DNA of 64,000 nt from Paramecium sonneborni (lineage: Eukaryota > Ciliophora > Oligohymenophorea > Peniculida > Parameciidae): contig CAJJDN010000001.1 of NCBI GenBank assembly GCA_905182985.1, positions 1,062,254 through 1,126,253 on the forward strand, in the 5' to 3' direction. This document shows positions 48,853 to 60,545 of the stretch, piece after piece. The notes under the pieces are model-generated. The model was not told where the DNA came from. It was given only the letters and a program-made list of their open reading frames with translations, and ran no database searches. The position numbers were made by a program, and so were the translations under genes. Numbering within the stretch: the stretch's first letter is position 1; each line of letters begins with the position of its first letter.

Positions 48853-49869
48853 TCAGTTTTATCTCGATTAGTCACCTATAGGTGGCTCAGGTCGTATTCG
48901 ATATTGGTTTTAGGGTTTGAAGCAGAGTATTTTTGTACTCTTACAGTAAAATACAGAAGCAAAAATCAACATGATGCAACATATAGGAATAATAGTTTAA
49001 AGATAGATTTCATAATTATTTGATTCTTCTTTCTTTAAAATACATTTTCCGCATTCATTATTTTCTGAAATACTATATGTAAAATAAGTTTGAATTTAAC
49101 AATCATCTATCAATAATGTTTAAAGATTTTCTTGTTTAGCTTCCTCACATTTAGATTCAGTCCAAAAACATGGTATTATAGCTGCATAATCCATTGTATA
49201 AACAAAAGTGCATGTATTTTAGTCTGTTTTATCATTACAAGTCAATTGTTCGCATTTATCATTTTTATAAATACATAAATCTTTAAAAGCTGAACACATT
49301 TATCTGAAATCGCTCCATTAAGAACAATCAACATTTATTAAATTATATTACTAACATTTATCAGTATTATTTCTATAACATTGAAATAAATTCCCAGTTT
49401 AAATATTGCATTAACCTAGAGCTAAAGAGGAACATTGAAAATTATTTAGGGGTTCTGAACATTTTCCATCTATCATTGAACATCTATTTATTGGACAAAA
49501 TTAATCAATAAAACAAGAAAAATTTTGGCAATTATTATCATTTGTCCAAGAGCAATCAAGGTCAAAAAGTTGAGAATTTAGACAATATTCATAAGAAGTT
49601 ATAGCTTAGCAATTGAGTTTTTAAGACTCATCACATTTTTAAAGCATAGAATCCCATATACACTGATAATCAGTTTCCCAACCTTTACACCAAGTTTCAT
49701 TTCTCTGATTACAATTTAAATCTTAACAATTTTGTCCATTCCATGAACACTTAGAAACTCTATCACAATTATTATAAGAGAACTATGAACAAGGACATTA
49801 ACCTTAGGAAATGTCTATTTCTAATTCTAATGTTAAATGTAAACCTAAAATTATTATATATTTATACAT
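48853..49869 (-). CDS. Cysteine-rich single-pass surface protein
   Basis: 338 aa, single exon. Signal peptide (MYKYIIILGLHLTLELEI), then an ectodomain of about 270 aa with over 30 Cys in a loose repeat of the form C-x-W-x(n)-C-x-x-x-x-C (CDRVSKCSWNGQNCQDLNC, WCKGWETDYQCIWDS, CSWTNDNNCQNFSCF). This is the cysteine periodicity of ciliate surface antigens and related membrane proteins. A transmembrane helix (TIIPICCIMLIFASVFYC) and a short basic tail (QYRIRPEPPIGDQSRQN) follow. It is much smaller than classical immobilisation antigens and is not GPI-type, so it is probably a minor surface receptor or coat protein. Confidence 0.85.
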
Positions 49870-50090
49870 TTTTACTCTAAACTAAAAATTTGGAACCTAT
49901 TTATGTTAAATTTCATTATGAAAAGAGAAAATGAACAAAAAATTTTACTTACTACATATTTTTATCTATTATAACAATTAAATAATCAAATAATTTACAA
50001 CATCTAAATTAATTCTTTGATTATAACATCTATTTTATCAAATTTATTTATAGAATTATTAAGGGTTAGTTATTATTTTATTAATAAATA

Positions 50091-51514
50091 ATGTTAAAAA
50101 TTATTGATAAGTTAAGAGAATTACTTTCATAAGAATTATGGATTAAGTTCTTCAATACAATTAATGGTAGACTAATGCTTAAATTAATAATGTTTAAATC
50201 TGTTATCTGTAAGCTTAAAAACTCTATAAAGTCGTCTTGATGCTTGGAATTTTGTTTGGTTACATTGGAAGTTCTGAAATGAAAGTAAAATTCAATATGA
50301 ATGAAGATCTGGATTATAGCTAAAAATTGACAGAAACTATTTTATCAAAAGTAGATAGTTATTTCAAACAATTAATAATACTAGCTTATTTATCTGAGAA
50401 ATCTGCAACAAATTTTACTTATAAACCAATCTCATAGAATAACTTTACCATTTCTAACGATACATTCACAGATAAATACATAATATAACATAAATTGAAC
50501 CAAAATAATATATCATTATATAGATCTTTATATAAAGCTATCGATTAAATGGATTAAGAAGGATGGTTTTAAACAATCAAACTTGCATAAATAGATAAAT
50601 ATATTTTTGAAATGATGTTTAATTATGATGATATGTATGTCTTTTTTCATCAATACTATCTAATAAATAAACTAAATAAAATTATCCATTACTTTCCAGT
50701 TATAGAAAGTATGAATGAAAGTTATCTTTATTTGGAATAAAAATAATAAATATTGTATAGCAATGAAACAATTATATTCTCATATCCAACTAGTTATGGA
50801 ATAGTATTAGGTATAGGGTATACAAAAGTTATTGGCTAAATCTTATCGAAATTAGGCTCCTCGTTTTTTATCAAAATTTTTAAAATTGATAACTCTTTTT
50901 ATGTGTCAAATGATTAAAATATGGATAATCAATGTGAATGTTAGATGAATAGGATATTGAATATAAGTTTTAATTGTGATTTACCAAAAGGAGGTAATGG
51001 ATACTATTCTAGTAATACATGCAATTCTTTATATGTAACAGATATATCAACTGATAGTTAAATTTAAATTTATTTAGTAATATATAAATAGAGAATAAAT
51101 TATTCAATCCAAACCTTAGACTTATTTGATTTGGCATGGCCTTATTATTTAATAATGATTCTTATATTATTCATTAATATTTTGATTATCATCAATAGAA
51201 TTAATTTATTTACCAGAGATATTACTAACCCAATTAAATAAGTTACCTATAAGATCGATAAAATAATAAACAACATATTTTAAATAAGGATTATTAATAA
51301 AATATAAGCAGATGATATTTTAATTAAAGAGGACACTGAAGTATAAATTTTACTTCATGAGTTTTCTCGTTTATTTGAATAATTAAGAAATAATAACACT
51401 TTTAAAATTTAAACATTTGAAAAGAAAGAGAAGAAAGACATTTTACCAAAATAAAATGATAAATCAATTGAATAAATTAAAACTTTGGTAAATAAATTTA
51501 GAGAATCACTGTGA
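50091..51514 (+). CDS. Two-TM receptor with extracellular sensor and HAMP-like region
   Basis: 466 aa with one 23-nt intron (50209-50231), which falls inside the first membrane helix (MLGILFGYIG). An extracellular domain of about 300 aa includes QLIILAYLSEKSATNFTY, ISLYRSLYKAIDQMDQEGWF and GIVLGIGYTKVIGQILSKLG, and has a few Cys. This is the size of Cache-type sensor domains. A second helix (YYLIMILILFINILIIINRI) is followed by a HAMP-like start (LFTRDITNPIKQVTYKIDKI) and a short helical tail. No kinase or cyclase domain is attached, so signalling output would need a partner. Confidence 0.68.
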
Positions 51515-51533
51515 TTATTTAGGCATAAATGTA

Positions 51534-52160
51534 TCAATAATTTCTTATCTTTAAAAATTTTCACACCATCTAAATAAATTAAATATTGATTTACAATCCA
51601 TAGTTTTTTGATTCTAAATATTAGATAAAATAATTTAGTAGGTTTTAATCACACCAAAGTTAAGTAAAGTCATTCAAATTAAATAATTGCAAAAATTTAT
51701 TCATTTCTGAAATCTCTACAATTTTATGTTTTTTTTTTTCTCTATATTTGTAATTGATTTCATATCTCTTATTATCTATATTATTAATTGATATATTCCC
51801 AATTTCTGATTTTGTACTAAAGGAAATTTTAACAGTATTTTCTTCGTTTCCAGAAAATGAATCATTTTCTGCGTCTGTACCAAAATTGTCAAATTAAGGA
51901 GTATCTCTAATAGCACTAGATTACTATAATAAAGTATGTTATAAATAAGGTGAGTCATCTAAAAATTATTTATTATTCATATGCTGATTTAAATTAATAT
52001 TTGAATTGCATATGATATTTAAATTTTCACAATTGTCAATATGTTTTTTTAAATCTTTTACTTGTAAATTGCATGATTTATCTATTAAATATTCATGGAA
52101 TGAGAACAGAATTAAAATTTAAATAAGGTTCATCCAAACTGTGTTGTCAAAAAGAATCAT
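51534..52160 (-). CDS. Uncharacterised Asn-rich protein
   Basis: 208 aa in the model starting at MILFDNTVWMNLIQIL. It contains SCNLQVKDLKKHIDNCENLN, with Cys/His spacing faintly like a TRAF-type finger, then acidic and basic stretches (FGTDAENDSFSGNEENTVKI, YKYREKKKHKIVEISE). An upstream ATG at about 52240 opens another frame (MTTTNILTKVENNSENLF) that could be a first exon, but no clean short intron joins them. The start is therefore uncertain. It converges on the HAMP-type gene with 19 bp between stops. Confidence 0.5.
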
Positions 52161-52313
52161 ATTATAGGTTTATAAAATTTAGAACAAGAATGGATAACGA
52201 ATAAATTTTCTGAATTATTTTCTACTTTAGTTAAAATATTTGTTGTCGTCATATAAAATTTTAATCATAGTACACTAATCTAAGGATTATAATTACATAA
52301 ACAATAAATTAAC

Positions 52314-52658
52314 ATGCCATAGGAATAATAACAGCATAAGGAGTAAAGTTATTCAAAACACTATCCAAAATTAATGTTATTATCAAAATTATAACCCAGA
52401 TAAATTTATATCTAAGTGTATATGATTTATGATAAGTTTCTCTTATTTTCATGTCAATCCAAGCTGAACTCATCATTTTATATTAATATAGGAAGATGCC
52501 CATATACACAAGAGACTCAGTCATTGAGAGTAAACATATTACTTTGGTTTCACCCTTTTAATAAAAATTGGTTAAATTACGCAGAATTAGTTATCCATAT
52601 TATTTAATTATATAAATATGCAAGGTAATATTGTTATTTAAACATTAATAATATTTGA
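52314..52658 (+). CDS. Possible small protein (114 aa)
   Basis: Open from ATG to TGA without introns, starting MPQEQQQHKEQSYSKHYP and including YINIGRCPYTQETQSLRVNI and FHPFNKNWLNYAELV. The composition is plausible, but frames of this length are not rare by chance where TGA is the only stop. It converges with the PP2C gene. Confidence 0.35.
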
Positions 52659-52730
52659 ATTAATTGCTAATAAAAATTGAATTATTTAAGATTGATTAAA
52701 ATTGTAGATATTACAGATTCATGTTTTATT

Positions 52731-54273
52731 TCAATTAAAAAATGCAATAATGCATGTGATATCATCAATTACTTCATCCTCTTTCTACCATGTTTCTGTG
52801 GCTTATTTTATCAATCTATCAACAGCTCCTTCTGCATCATTTTTCAAATAATAGGCATAAACTGTATCAATAACCCATTAATTATCGAGAAATCTTAAAT
52901 AACAATAATAAATACTCCCAAATTCCATCTGATGCCATAATCAGGAATTTGTCATTTTAAAATGTATGTTTAATTATTTCTGGAATTGAGATTACACCTA
53001 CTTAAGCAGCGACATAATCTCCAAAACTTCGAGACATGGCCAACCCAGGAACATTTTCATTTTTTAACCAAACTCTAGCTGGACCAATTGGATTTCCTTC
53101 TTCATCAGAATATGCTTAGACTCTACCACCATTTTATATTATTCTTTTCTATTCTTTAGGTATATCAGGTTTTTAATCATGGGATAATTCAACAACATGT
53201 AATCCATCCTTCTATTTTGCAACTATTGCTCTTGAATCTCCTATATTAGCACACCATCCAGTTCGTTCTATAACTAATAAACAAACTGTTGTTGCTCCAC
53301 TATATGTTATATCTATTCCAGATTTATATAATTCTTTTGTTGTTCTTTCAAAGGCTTATCTTAATATTACTTATATCATCATATCTTATTCTTTTTTATT
53401 CATTTTTTGAGATTTTAATAACTAATCAATTATTGTTGGTAATCTTTCTTAAACAAATTATGCAACTTCATGTCCATTAATTCCATGTCCATCTGAAACT
53501 TACAGTAAATATGAATTATCTATATTTCCTATTCTTTCATGAATCGCATACGAATCCTAATTTATTTTCTCTTATTTTGTATGTAACATACCAGCTTAAG
53601 TTCTATTAAATTTTATTCATATAATACTTAACTACAAATCTAGATATTAATCTTCTTTCTGTTAAAACTATATCGGGATTTGATATTGACCTATAACCTT
53701 TAATCTGTTTGACAGATTATTTTTTAATATATTCAATTAATTTATTTGCTATATCACTTGTTGGTTTGAGATCTCCATTACTCATTGCTCTATTATGTAT
53801 ATGTGGAGGAGATCTTTATGATTTTTGATGTTGTTTATGGATATCAAATAATTTTTGGAATTGCTTTTGAATCAAATTTTCATGATGTTTAAGATTGTTA
53901 TCTGTTTTTTTATTTTTGATTATTTTTTGAATTTATTGTTTTGATTTTGGTCTGTTTTAATTGGAATCATGATTAATATCAAGAATGAATTAATTTGGAG
54001 AATTAAGTTTTCTATTAAATTAATTATTGATGTGTGAAATAGCTCCATTTTTGATTAAAGATATTAAATCATGAGATAAGGCAGTTGATTTAGAAACTTT
54101 ATTATCTGTTTTAGTATTAATATTAGTAGATATTCCTGTAGAAACTAAATATCTGAAATTATTAGGAATATTTAGTACTTATTTTTCTAAATAGATGACT
54201 AACCTGTTTTTAATGGTGAAGTTTATGGTCTAGCATAAATTGGTTTTTATTGACTTGCAGAATTTATTTTCAT
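52731..54273 (-). CDS. PP2C-type protein phosphatase
   Basis: 489 aa from four exons, introns 54153-54178 (26), 53603-53627 (25) and 52894-52915 (22 nt). A basic, Ser/Asn-rich N-terminal extension of about 210 aa precedes the catalytic domain. PPM motifs in order: GMLHTKQEKINQDSYAIH, VSDGHGINGHEVAQF (metal-binding Asp-Gly), SGATTVCLLV, WCANIGDSRAIVAK, AMSRSFGDYVAAQVGVISIP, FLIMASDGIWEFLDN and IDDITCIIAFF. All metal-binding Asp positions I can identify are kept, so it should be an active Mn/Mg-dependent Ser/Thr phosphatase. The last intron interrupts the DGIWEF motif, which confirms it. Confidence 0.94.
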
Positions 54274-54343
54274 TAATAATTATATTTTATAAGCAGTTAG
54301 GTAAAATAAATAAGCAAATCAAAATTTTGTTTAATGTGTTTTT

Positions 54344-55357
54344 TCATAACCATTTAACTCTTCTACCTTATTCCCAAATTCCTTTTCTATTTTAACCTGA
54401 GGCAGTAGTATATTCTCCTTCTCCATTTTGTTTTCCATTGAGCCATAGTCCACAGTAAAATCTACCATCCCCCCAATAAAATGTTCCGAATCCATGTTTT
54501 TAATCATTTTTATATTCTCCTTCATATTTTTTACCATCTGACCAAGTCATAGTGCCATATCCATCCATTTTATTATTTTTCCATTAACCATTATAGGATT
54601 TGCCATCAAACCAAATATATTCTCCATCTCCATGTATCTAATTTTCAAAAAATTATCCAACATATTCTGATCCATCAACAAAATATATATGTCCAAATCC
54701 ATGTTTCTTACCATTCTTATATTCTCCTTCATATTTAGATCCATCCTTCCATATTTCTATACCTTTTCCACTCTACTAATCATTTCTCCATTAACCTTCA
54801 TAACGAGCACCATTTGAATGTACATAAATACCAAAACCATCTGCTTGATCTCTTTACCATTCTCCTTCATATTCATCTCCATCTGCATGTAATAATTTAC
54901 CTTTTCCCCAAGCAAAATTATTCTACCATTCACCTTCATATACAGAACCATCTATCCATTAATGTCTCCCATAACCCCATCTCTATCCTTTCATCCATTA
55001 TCCTTTGTACTTGCTTCCATCAACCATTTCTATTTCAGGTAATTCGATAGGCTCTAAAATATTTTCTGTCTATTTTATTTTTTATTAGTCCTCCTCTAAT
55101 AATGCTTCAAGTATACAAATTCTATTTGAAAGTGAACTCTCCTTTTTTAATTATTTATTTTCTTGCTAAATCATTCTTTTCCTTACACTATGTCCTCTAT
55201 AATGTGCTTATATTTTTATTATTGATGTTATTTTCTCTTAAAATTCTGTTACTTTCGGATCTTCTGTTGTTAAAGCATGATTTATCTCAGTTATTATTTG
55301 CTTTTCCATTACTTAATTATCCTCTTTTTTACAGCAAAATATTGAGCATGGACCCAT
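54344..55357 (-). CDS. MORN-repeat protein with IQ motif and N-terminal lipid-anchor signal
   Basis: 337 aa, single exon. It starts [13 protein letters not shown], Gly2 with clustered Cys, fitting dual N-myristoylation and palmitoylation. An IQ motif for calmodulin follows ([17 protein letters not shown], about 48-64). From about residue 125 there are eight to nine MORN repeats of the YEGEW-x-x-x-x-x-GKG type ([54 protein letters not shown]). MORN arrays act at membranes and cytoskeletal junctions. A lipid-anchored, calmodulin-binding cortical protein is the natural reading. It begins 14 bp after the stop of the next gene upstream. Confidence 0.9.
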
Positions 55358-55371
55358 AACTTTTTATATAA

Positions 55372-56574
55372 TCAATTATCAATAATTATTTATTACAATA
55401 ATTTAAATTACTCATCGTATGCCACAATATAATGTAATTTATCAAATTACTTTATATATCCAACTGTTTTAGTATTATTATTCTCACTATTTAAATTTTA
55501 TTCCTTTATAAATACTTTTTCTTTCATTCTCCATTTCATTATATGTTGCCATCTTAATTAAGTTATCCAAACTGCTATACCTGGCGTTGTTATTTTAAAT
55601 GATATTTATTTTGCCAAAATCACTACTTTTTTTTATTTATTCAATAAGCTTTCTATTTCATTTATTGCTGAATTCAAAATCAATTCTTGAGCTTTATCAT
55701 GTAATATTTCATTACAATATTTAAATTCTTCCTTATTTTAAACTCCATACAGCTAAAATGAATGCTCATTCAAAAAATGAACTATATGCTCTTAATTATT
55801 TGTTGTATTTTGCTCTATTTAGTTTAATTCACTTAAACTTTGATTTACTAATTCTTTCAATCTTGTAATATTTGTAAAGTTCTAATTCAATAATTATACT
55901 TAAATTTAAGTTGTGTCATATTAAATTTCATCTCTTTTTTAATCATTTATAAGACCCAATTAATATAAAAATGATCCATAATATCCAATCTAATGTATAG
56001 GACTCACCCATGCATTATCAAGTATAATACCTTCAATATTCAACTCATCTTAAGAATTCTCAATAATCTTTGAAAATAGTGAGGCTACAAATTCTTTTCC
56101 ATATAACATTATTTTTGTTTTAAAAATTCCTTTATTCCCTATAAACTCTTTTAGGAACTTCAAAATATTATTTACATTTCCTTAGTCTCCCTTTCCTTCA
56201 GAAAGACCAACTCCATAGGGTTAATCTATATATAATAAACTTACAAATTTATTATATGAATAAGGATGTAAATCTAATACTCCATTTTTAAAAGTAAATG
56301 GACCATATTTATCATAAGCTTGAAATATTGATGAACAACCATTATTGTTCAGAATTACCCATAATTGATCGAATTCTTAAAATCCATTATAATTTGTATA
56401 ATTTTCTTTCAAAAATATCTGATATGTGTAATAACCGTTATCTAATATCAATCTCCCAGACTCACACAAGAATGATATTTTCTTTTAAACAAGATGTTAA
56501 TACATTGGAGTCACGTCATACTCATAAATGTAAGTACTAGCTATAGCGATTATGAATTAAATATAAATAAACAT
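55372..56574 (-). CDS. Serine carboxypeptidase (S10) homologue, probably inactive
   Basis: 400 aa, single exon, with signal peptide (MFIYIQFIIAIAS). The S10 fold is suggested by WVILNNNGCSSIFQAYDKYG (where enzymes have W-x-NGGPGCSS), GPFTFKNGVLDLHPYSYNKF, LLYIDQPYGVGLSEGKGDQG and IEGIILDNAWVSP. The catalytic Ser box, normally GESYAG, reads LYGKEFVAS, so the nucleophile is lost. GGPG is also altered to NNNG. A later HYIVAYDE lies where the catalytic His block is expected. Secreted pseudoenzyme or structural role is inferred. The 5' 1116 bp reappear after the N at 56680. Confidence 0.75.
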
Positions 56575-56679
56575 TATGTTTTCTATTAATTAAAAATACT
56601 CATGTAAAATCCTCTGACCTACTCATTATACTTTTTTATAATTAATCCTCAAAACTTATACGATTATGTATTGCTAAAA
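55459..56679. repeat. First copy of a 1221-bp identical segment beside N 56680
   Basis: Identical as far as I can read to 56681-57901, including intergenic DNA. It contains most of the carboxypeptidase homologue and the last ~80 bp of the next gene upstream. As at 31023, a lone N between perfect copies points to unmerged contig ends. Confidence 0.85.
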
Positions 56680-56680
56680 N
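56680..56680. other. Single N joining overlapping contigs
   Basis: One ambiguous base between two identical 1221-bp segments. Confidence 0.85.
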
Positions 56681-57796
56681 TCCAACTGTTTTAGTATTAT
56701 TATTCTCACTATTTAAATTTTATTCCTTTATAAATACTTTTTCTTTCATTCTCCATTTCATTATATGTTGCCATCTTAATTAAGTTATCCAAACTGCTAT
56801 ACCTGGCGTTGTTATTTTAAATGATATTTATTTTGCCAAAATCACTACTTTTTTTTATTTATTCAATAAGCTTTCTATTTCATTTATTGCTGAATTCAAA
56901 ATCAATTCTTGAGCTTTATCATGTAATATTTCATTACAATATTTAAATTCTTCCTTATTTTAAACTCCATACAGCTAAAATGAATGCTCATTCAAAAAAT
57001 GAACTATATGCTCTTAATTATTTGTTGTATTTTGCTCTATTTAGTTTAATTCACTTAAACTTTGATTTACTAATTCTTTCAATCTTGTAATATTTGTAAA
57101 GTTCTAATTCAATAATTATACTTAAATTTAAGTTGTGTCATATTAAATTTCATCTCTTTTTTAATCATTTATAAGACCCAATTAATATAAAAATGATCCA
57201 TAATATCCAATCTAATGTATAGGACTCACCCATGCATTATCAAGTATAATACCTTCAATATTCAACTCATCTTAAGAATTCTCAATAATCTTTGAAAATA
57301 GTGAGGCTACAAATTCTTTTCCATATAACATTATTTTTGTTTTAAAAATTCCTTTATTCCCTATAAACTCTTTTAGGAACTTCAAAATATTATTTACATT
57401 TCCTTAGTCTCCCTTTCCTTCAGAAAGACCAACTCCATAGGGTTAATCTATATATAATAAACTTACAAATTTATTATATGAATAAGGATGTAAATCTAAT
57501 ACTCCATTTTTAAAAGTAAATGGACCATATTTATCATAAGCTTGAAATATTGATGAACAACCATTATTGTTCAGAATTACCCATAATTGATCGAATTCTT
57601 AAAATCCATTATAATTTGTATAATTTTCTTTCAAAAATATCTGATATGTGTAATAACCGTTATCTAATATCAATCTCCCAGACTCACACAAGAATGATAT
57701 TTTCTTTTAAACAAGATGTTAATACATTGGAGTCACGTCATACTCATAAATGTAAGTACTAGCTATAGCGATTATGAATTAAATATAAATAAACAT
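56681..57796 (-). pseudogene. Truncated second copy of the carboxypeptidase homologue (assembly artefact)
   Basis: Same start codon context and sequence as 55372-56574, but it is cut by the N before the last 29 codons. It should be the same gene seen on the right-hand contig, whose upstream flank continues into the 57822 gene. Confidence 0.8.
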
Positions 57797-57901
57797 TATG
57801 TTTTCTATTAATTAAAAATACTCATGTAAAATCCTCTGACCTACTCATTATACTTTTTTATAATTAATCCTCAAAACTTATACGATTATGTATTGCTAAA
57901 A
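56681..57901. repeat. Second copy of the 1221-bp segment
   Basis: Offset 1222 from the first copy. It continues at 57902 into unique DNA carrying the rest of the membrane protein gene, as expected for an overlap. Confidence 0.85.
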
Positions 57902-58496
57902 TTAATTAATTCACTTAACCTGCCTTCAAATTGTATCTTTATTTTTCCTTTAAAAACTCTATCACAAATATTCTGATTAAATATTAATCTAAACTACATA
58001 GAATTATGCAACAAGATAAAAATATTATTTACACGATCACTTAAGTTGTAAAGTTTTTATCTTCTAAATACATTAGTACGAAAGGAACAATCATCAAACA
58101 ATAGATTATGACGCTTCTACAAGATTGACTAATATTAAGTACAAGTTAGAACTTTTGGTTATTATGTATTCTTTGAAAAATATCATAGAATGTATTGAAA
58201 AATAACTAGAAACAATTTGAAGTGAAACCTTAAATTTGAATAAAATTTATTACGATCACAAGTTACAGAATTTAATAAAGCATTTTGAATCTACCTTAAG
58301 CTATAAACAAGATTAAGAATATCAAATAAGTAATTAATATTCCACATTCAAATAATATCATATAAATTGCTCTGAATTTCATAATTTACATATGATACCT
58401 TTAGCGAGCAATTTCACCAGCATTTTCAGAATATTTACCATTTTTTCTTATTAGAATTGAATCCTTGGTTTTTTTTAGTTTTTTATTCTTATCCAT
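57822..58496 (-). CDS. Small multi-pass membrane protein
   Basis: 224 aa, single exon. A basic N-terminus (MDKNKKLKKTKDSILIRKNG) is followed by about four hydrophobic helices: IYMILFECGILITYLIFLIL, LYQILQLVIVINFIQI, VIIYCLMIVPFVLMYL and VIVQIIFLSCCIILCSL. A charged C-terminal tail ends MSRSEDFT. No family recognised. It ends 25 bp from the start of the carboxypeptidase homologue, which is on the same strand. Its last 80 bp are also present at 56600-56679 because of the contig overlap. Confidence 0.68.
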
Positions 58497-59522
58497 AATC
58501 AAAAAATATATATAAAATAAAAATTCACTTAATATTTGATTATTCTAAATTCCCATTTAACCTTTTTGATGTAATCTTGCTATTTTAGATAGTTTTCAAC
58601 TTTTAATCGTTAGAATAATATGGTAGCATTTCAAATATATTATTAATAAGTATGGCTTCTTAAATTTCATAATTCTTATATGAAAATTTGGTTTATAAAT
58701 AATTTTCTGAGAAGATATACTAGCTCTCCTCTCTGTTAATCTAAATTTTTTCTTTCTAAGCATATTTCCATCATTAATTTTTTTGAAATTGTTCGTACAA
58801 TCTAATTCCACTTTTTTTGTTTTAAATTATATTTGATATTGCCTAAAATTAATCTATTTCCTTATCTATTGAGGAATAGTGCAGTTTTTGGATAAGAGCA
58901 AAAACATCTAATTCTTCTGCATCTAAAACAATTTTTAATTTTCACAAGGTTAATTTGAGAAAAATAATAAATATTAGTAAGCATAGAATATTTGATTCAT
59001 TACAGATGGCTTTTTTGAGCTAAATGAAAATCTAACTTGTTTCATTTTTTGAATTCCTTTTCTTCATTTACATTCGTTCCCCATCAGGAAAACATAATAA
59101 ATTTGCAAAATAATTCTAATGAGTTTATTGGTACACTAAATAATAGATAAAAGTTTTAATCATTATTCATAAATATGCCGCATACATTAAACGAAAGAAT
59201 ACATACTAATTTTTTGCATGTTTATCCTCAAACTCTTTTTTTACATTCTAAGTAGGTCCATAATAATACACAATTTCTAATTTAAAAATGGAAAAATTAT
59301 ACTAACAATAGCATTCATAATTTCTATATTAATTTGTTGTCCTTATGTCAAATAATTTCAGCAATTTTCATCAAAGTTTATGCACCCTACATATCTATGT
59401 ATTAATTTTTATTGTAGAAGATTTTTATTAAAATCATTAAAATAAAAAAACAAAATTAAGAGAATTGTTTAAATATGAAAAAGACCACTTTTTTATATTT
59501 GAACTTAATTAAACTTATATAA
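58497..59522 (-). pseudogene. Degenerate coding region, family unknown
   Basis: About 1 kb in which the minus strand shows protein-like pieces in different frames: KKEFEDKHAKNQYVFFRLMY then AAYL, LLFSVPINSLELFCKFIMF, DAEELDVFALIQKLHYSSID, and NDGNMLRKKKFRLTERRASI. TGA codons and frame changes separate them and short introns do not mend them. It is probably a decaying gene copy, but could be several unrelated chance frames. Confidence 0.35.
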
Positions 59523-59897
59523 TCAGCCACTTGTGTATTTTGTAACAGCTTTTGTTCCTTCAGAGATAGCATGTCTGGCCAATTCTCCTGGAAGTAATAA
59601 TTTGACAGCAGTTTAAATTTCCCTTGAGCTAAGAGTTCTTCTTTTGTTAAATCTGACTAATTTGCTAGCTTCAAGTGCAATTCTATCAAAAATATCATTA
59701 ATAAATGAATTCATGATGTTCATAGCTTTTCTTGAAACTCCAATTTCTGGATGTACTTATCTTAAAACTTTGTAAATATATAAGGCAAAGGTTTCTTATC
59801 TTCTTCTTGCTTTTTTCTTGTCATCAGTTGATTTTTTAGTCTTAACTGTCTTTACAGTCTTTTTTGCTTCTGCTTTTGGTGATTTTGATGGAGCCAT
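59523..59897 (-). CDS. H2B: Histone H2B
   Basis: 124 aa, single exon. A lysine-rich tail ([20 protein letters not shown]) precedes the histone fold: [80 protein letters not shown] and the terminal TKAVTKYTS. Length and sequence are typical of H2B, which pairs with H2A in the nucleosome. It stands alone here without an adjacent H2A. Two CCAAT boxes lie upstream. Confidence 0.97.
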
Positions 59898-59959
59898 TAT
59901 TATTAATATTTTAAACTGAAAACCCAAGCGCTAATTTTTAAATAAAAATTTAAAATTTG

Positions 59960-60001
59960 ATTGGCTGATTAAGGATAATTGTAAATCTAACATTTGATTG
60001 G
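59960..60001 (-). promoter_or_regulatory. Two CCAAT boxes upstream of H2B
   Basis: On the minus strand CCAATC occurs twice, at about 59959-59964 and 59996-60001, i.e. 63-104 nt upstream of the H2B ATG. Paired CCAAT boxes are common in histone gene promoters of other eukaryotes. Function here is inferred. Confidence 0.45.
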
Positions 60002-60545
60002 ATATTCTACATAAAAAATGACTAAACTGCTTCTAAAAAAGTGCAGCACAATGGAACAAACTTCATTTTTCATCAATTTTAACACATTCGACAATGTATT
60101 CACCTTTATCAAATAATAAAGAACTTTATTAATAATAATTTTTATAATCAAATGTACCCCCATTAAAAGTAAATAAAACCTAAAAATATTACTAATTTTT
60201 GTCAATAAAGAGAATTTAATAAGCTAAAAATAATTGAATAAGTATTTTATAAATTATATTTAAATTCTAGTATAAGTAAAGTATTTTTCTATACTTAGAG
60301 TTGTATAGTAGGTAACAATTTCTAATCGAACATTTAATTTCTAAGAAAAAAGATGTATTTAAAGATAAATCATTTGATTAAACAGATAATTTTTCTTAAT
60401 ATTAATTCAGAGTTCACATACATCAATTATTTATTGTGAACAAAAAGAGTATTGTTTCAAATTGAAAAATTCTTTTGAAAATTTCTAATTTTATAATATA
60501 ATTAAAGCAATTGATATTTGTTCAATAGATAAATATGAAAACAAT
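60002..60545. other. Intergenic, A/T-rich
   Basis: About 540 bp between H2B upstream DNA and the TBC gene stop. No supportable coding frame. Confidence 0.5.

Noticed and set aside
48855..48965. GC-richer stretch with hairpins (CACCTATAGGTG; AGAGTA..TACTCT) as a structured RNA gene
   Set aside because: It is the coding end of the Cys-rich surface protein on the minus strand (membrane helix and tail), in one uninterrupted frame.
54757..55359. Plus-strand and alternative-frame open frames over the MORN gene
   Set aside because: Periodic MORN codons create shadow frames. The minus-strand frame with YEGEW repeats is the real one.
55459..57901. True tandem duplication of the carboxypeptidase homologue
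   Set aside because: Perfect identity in non-coding DNA plus a single N between copies fits an unmerged contig overlap better.
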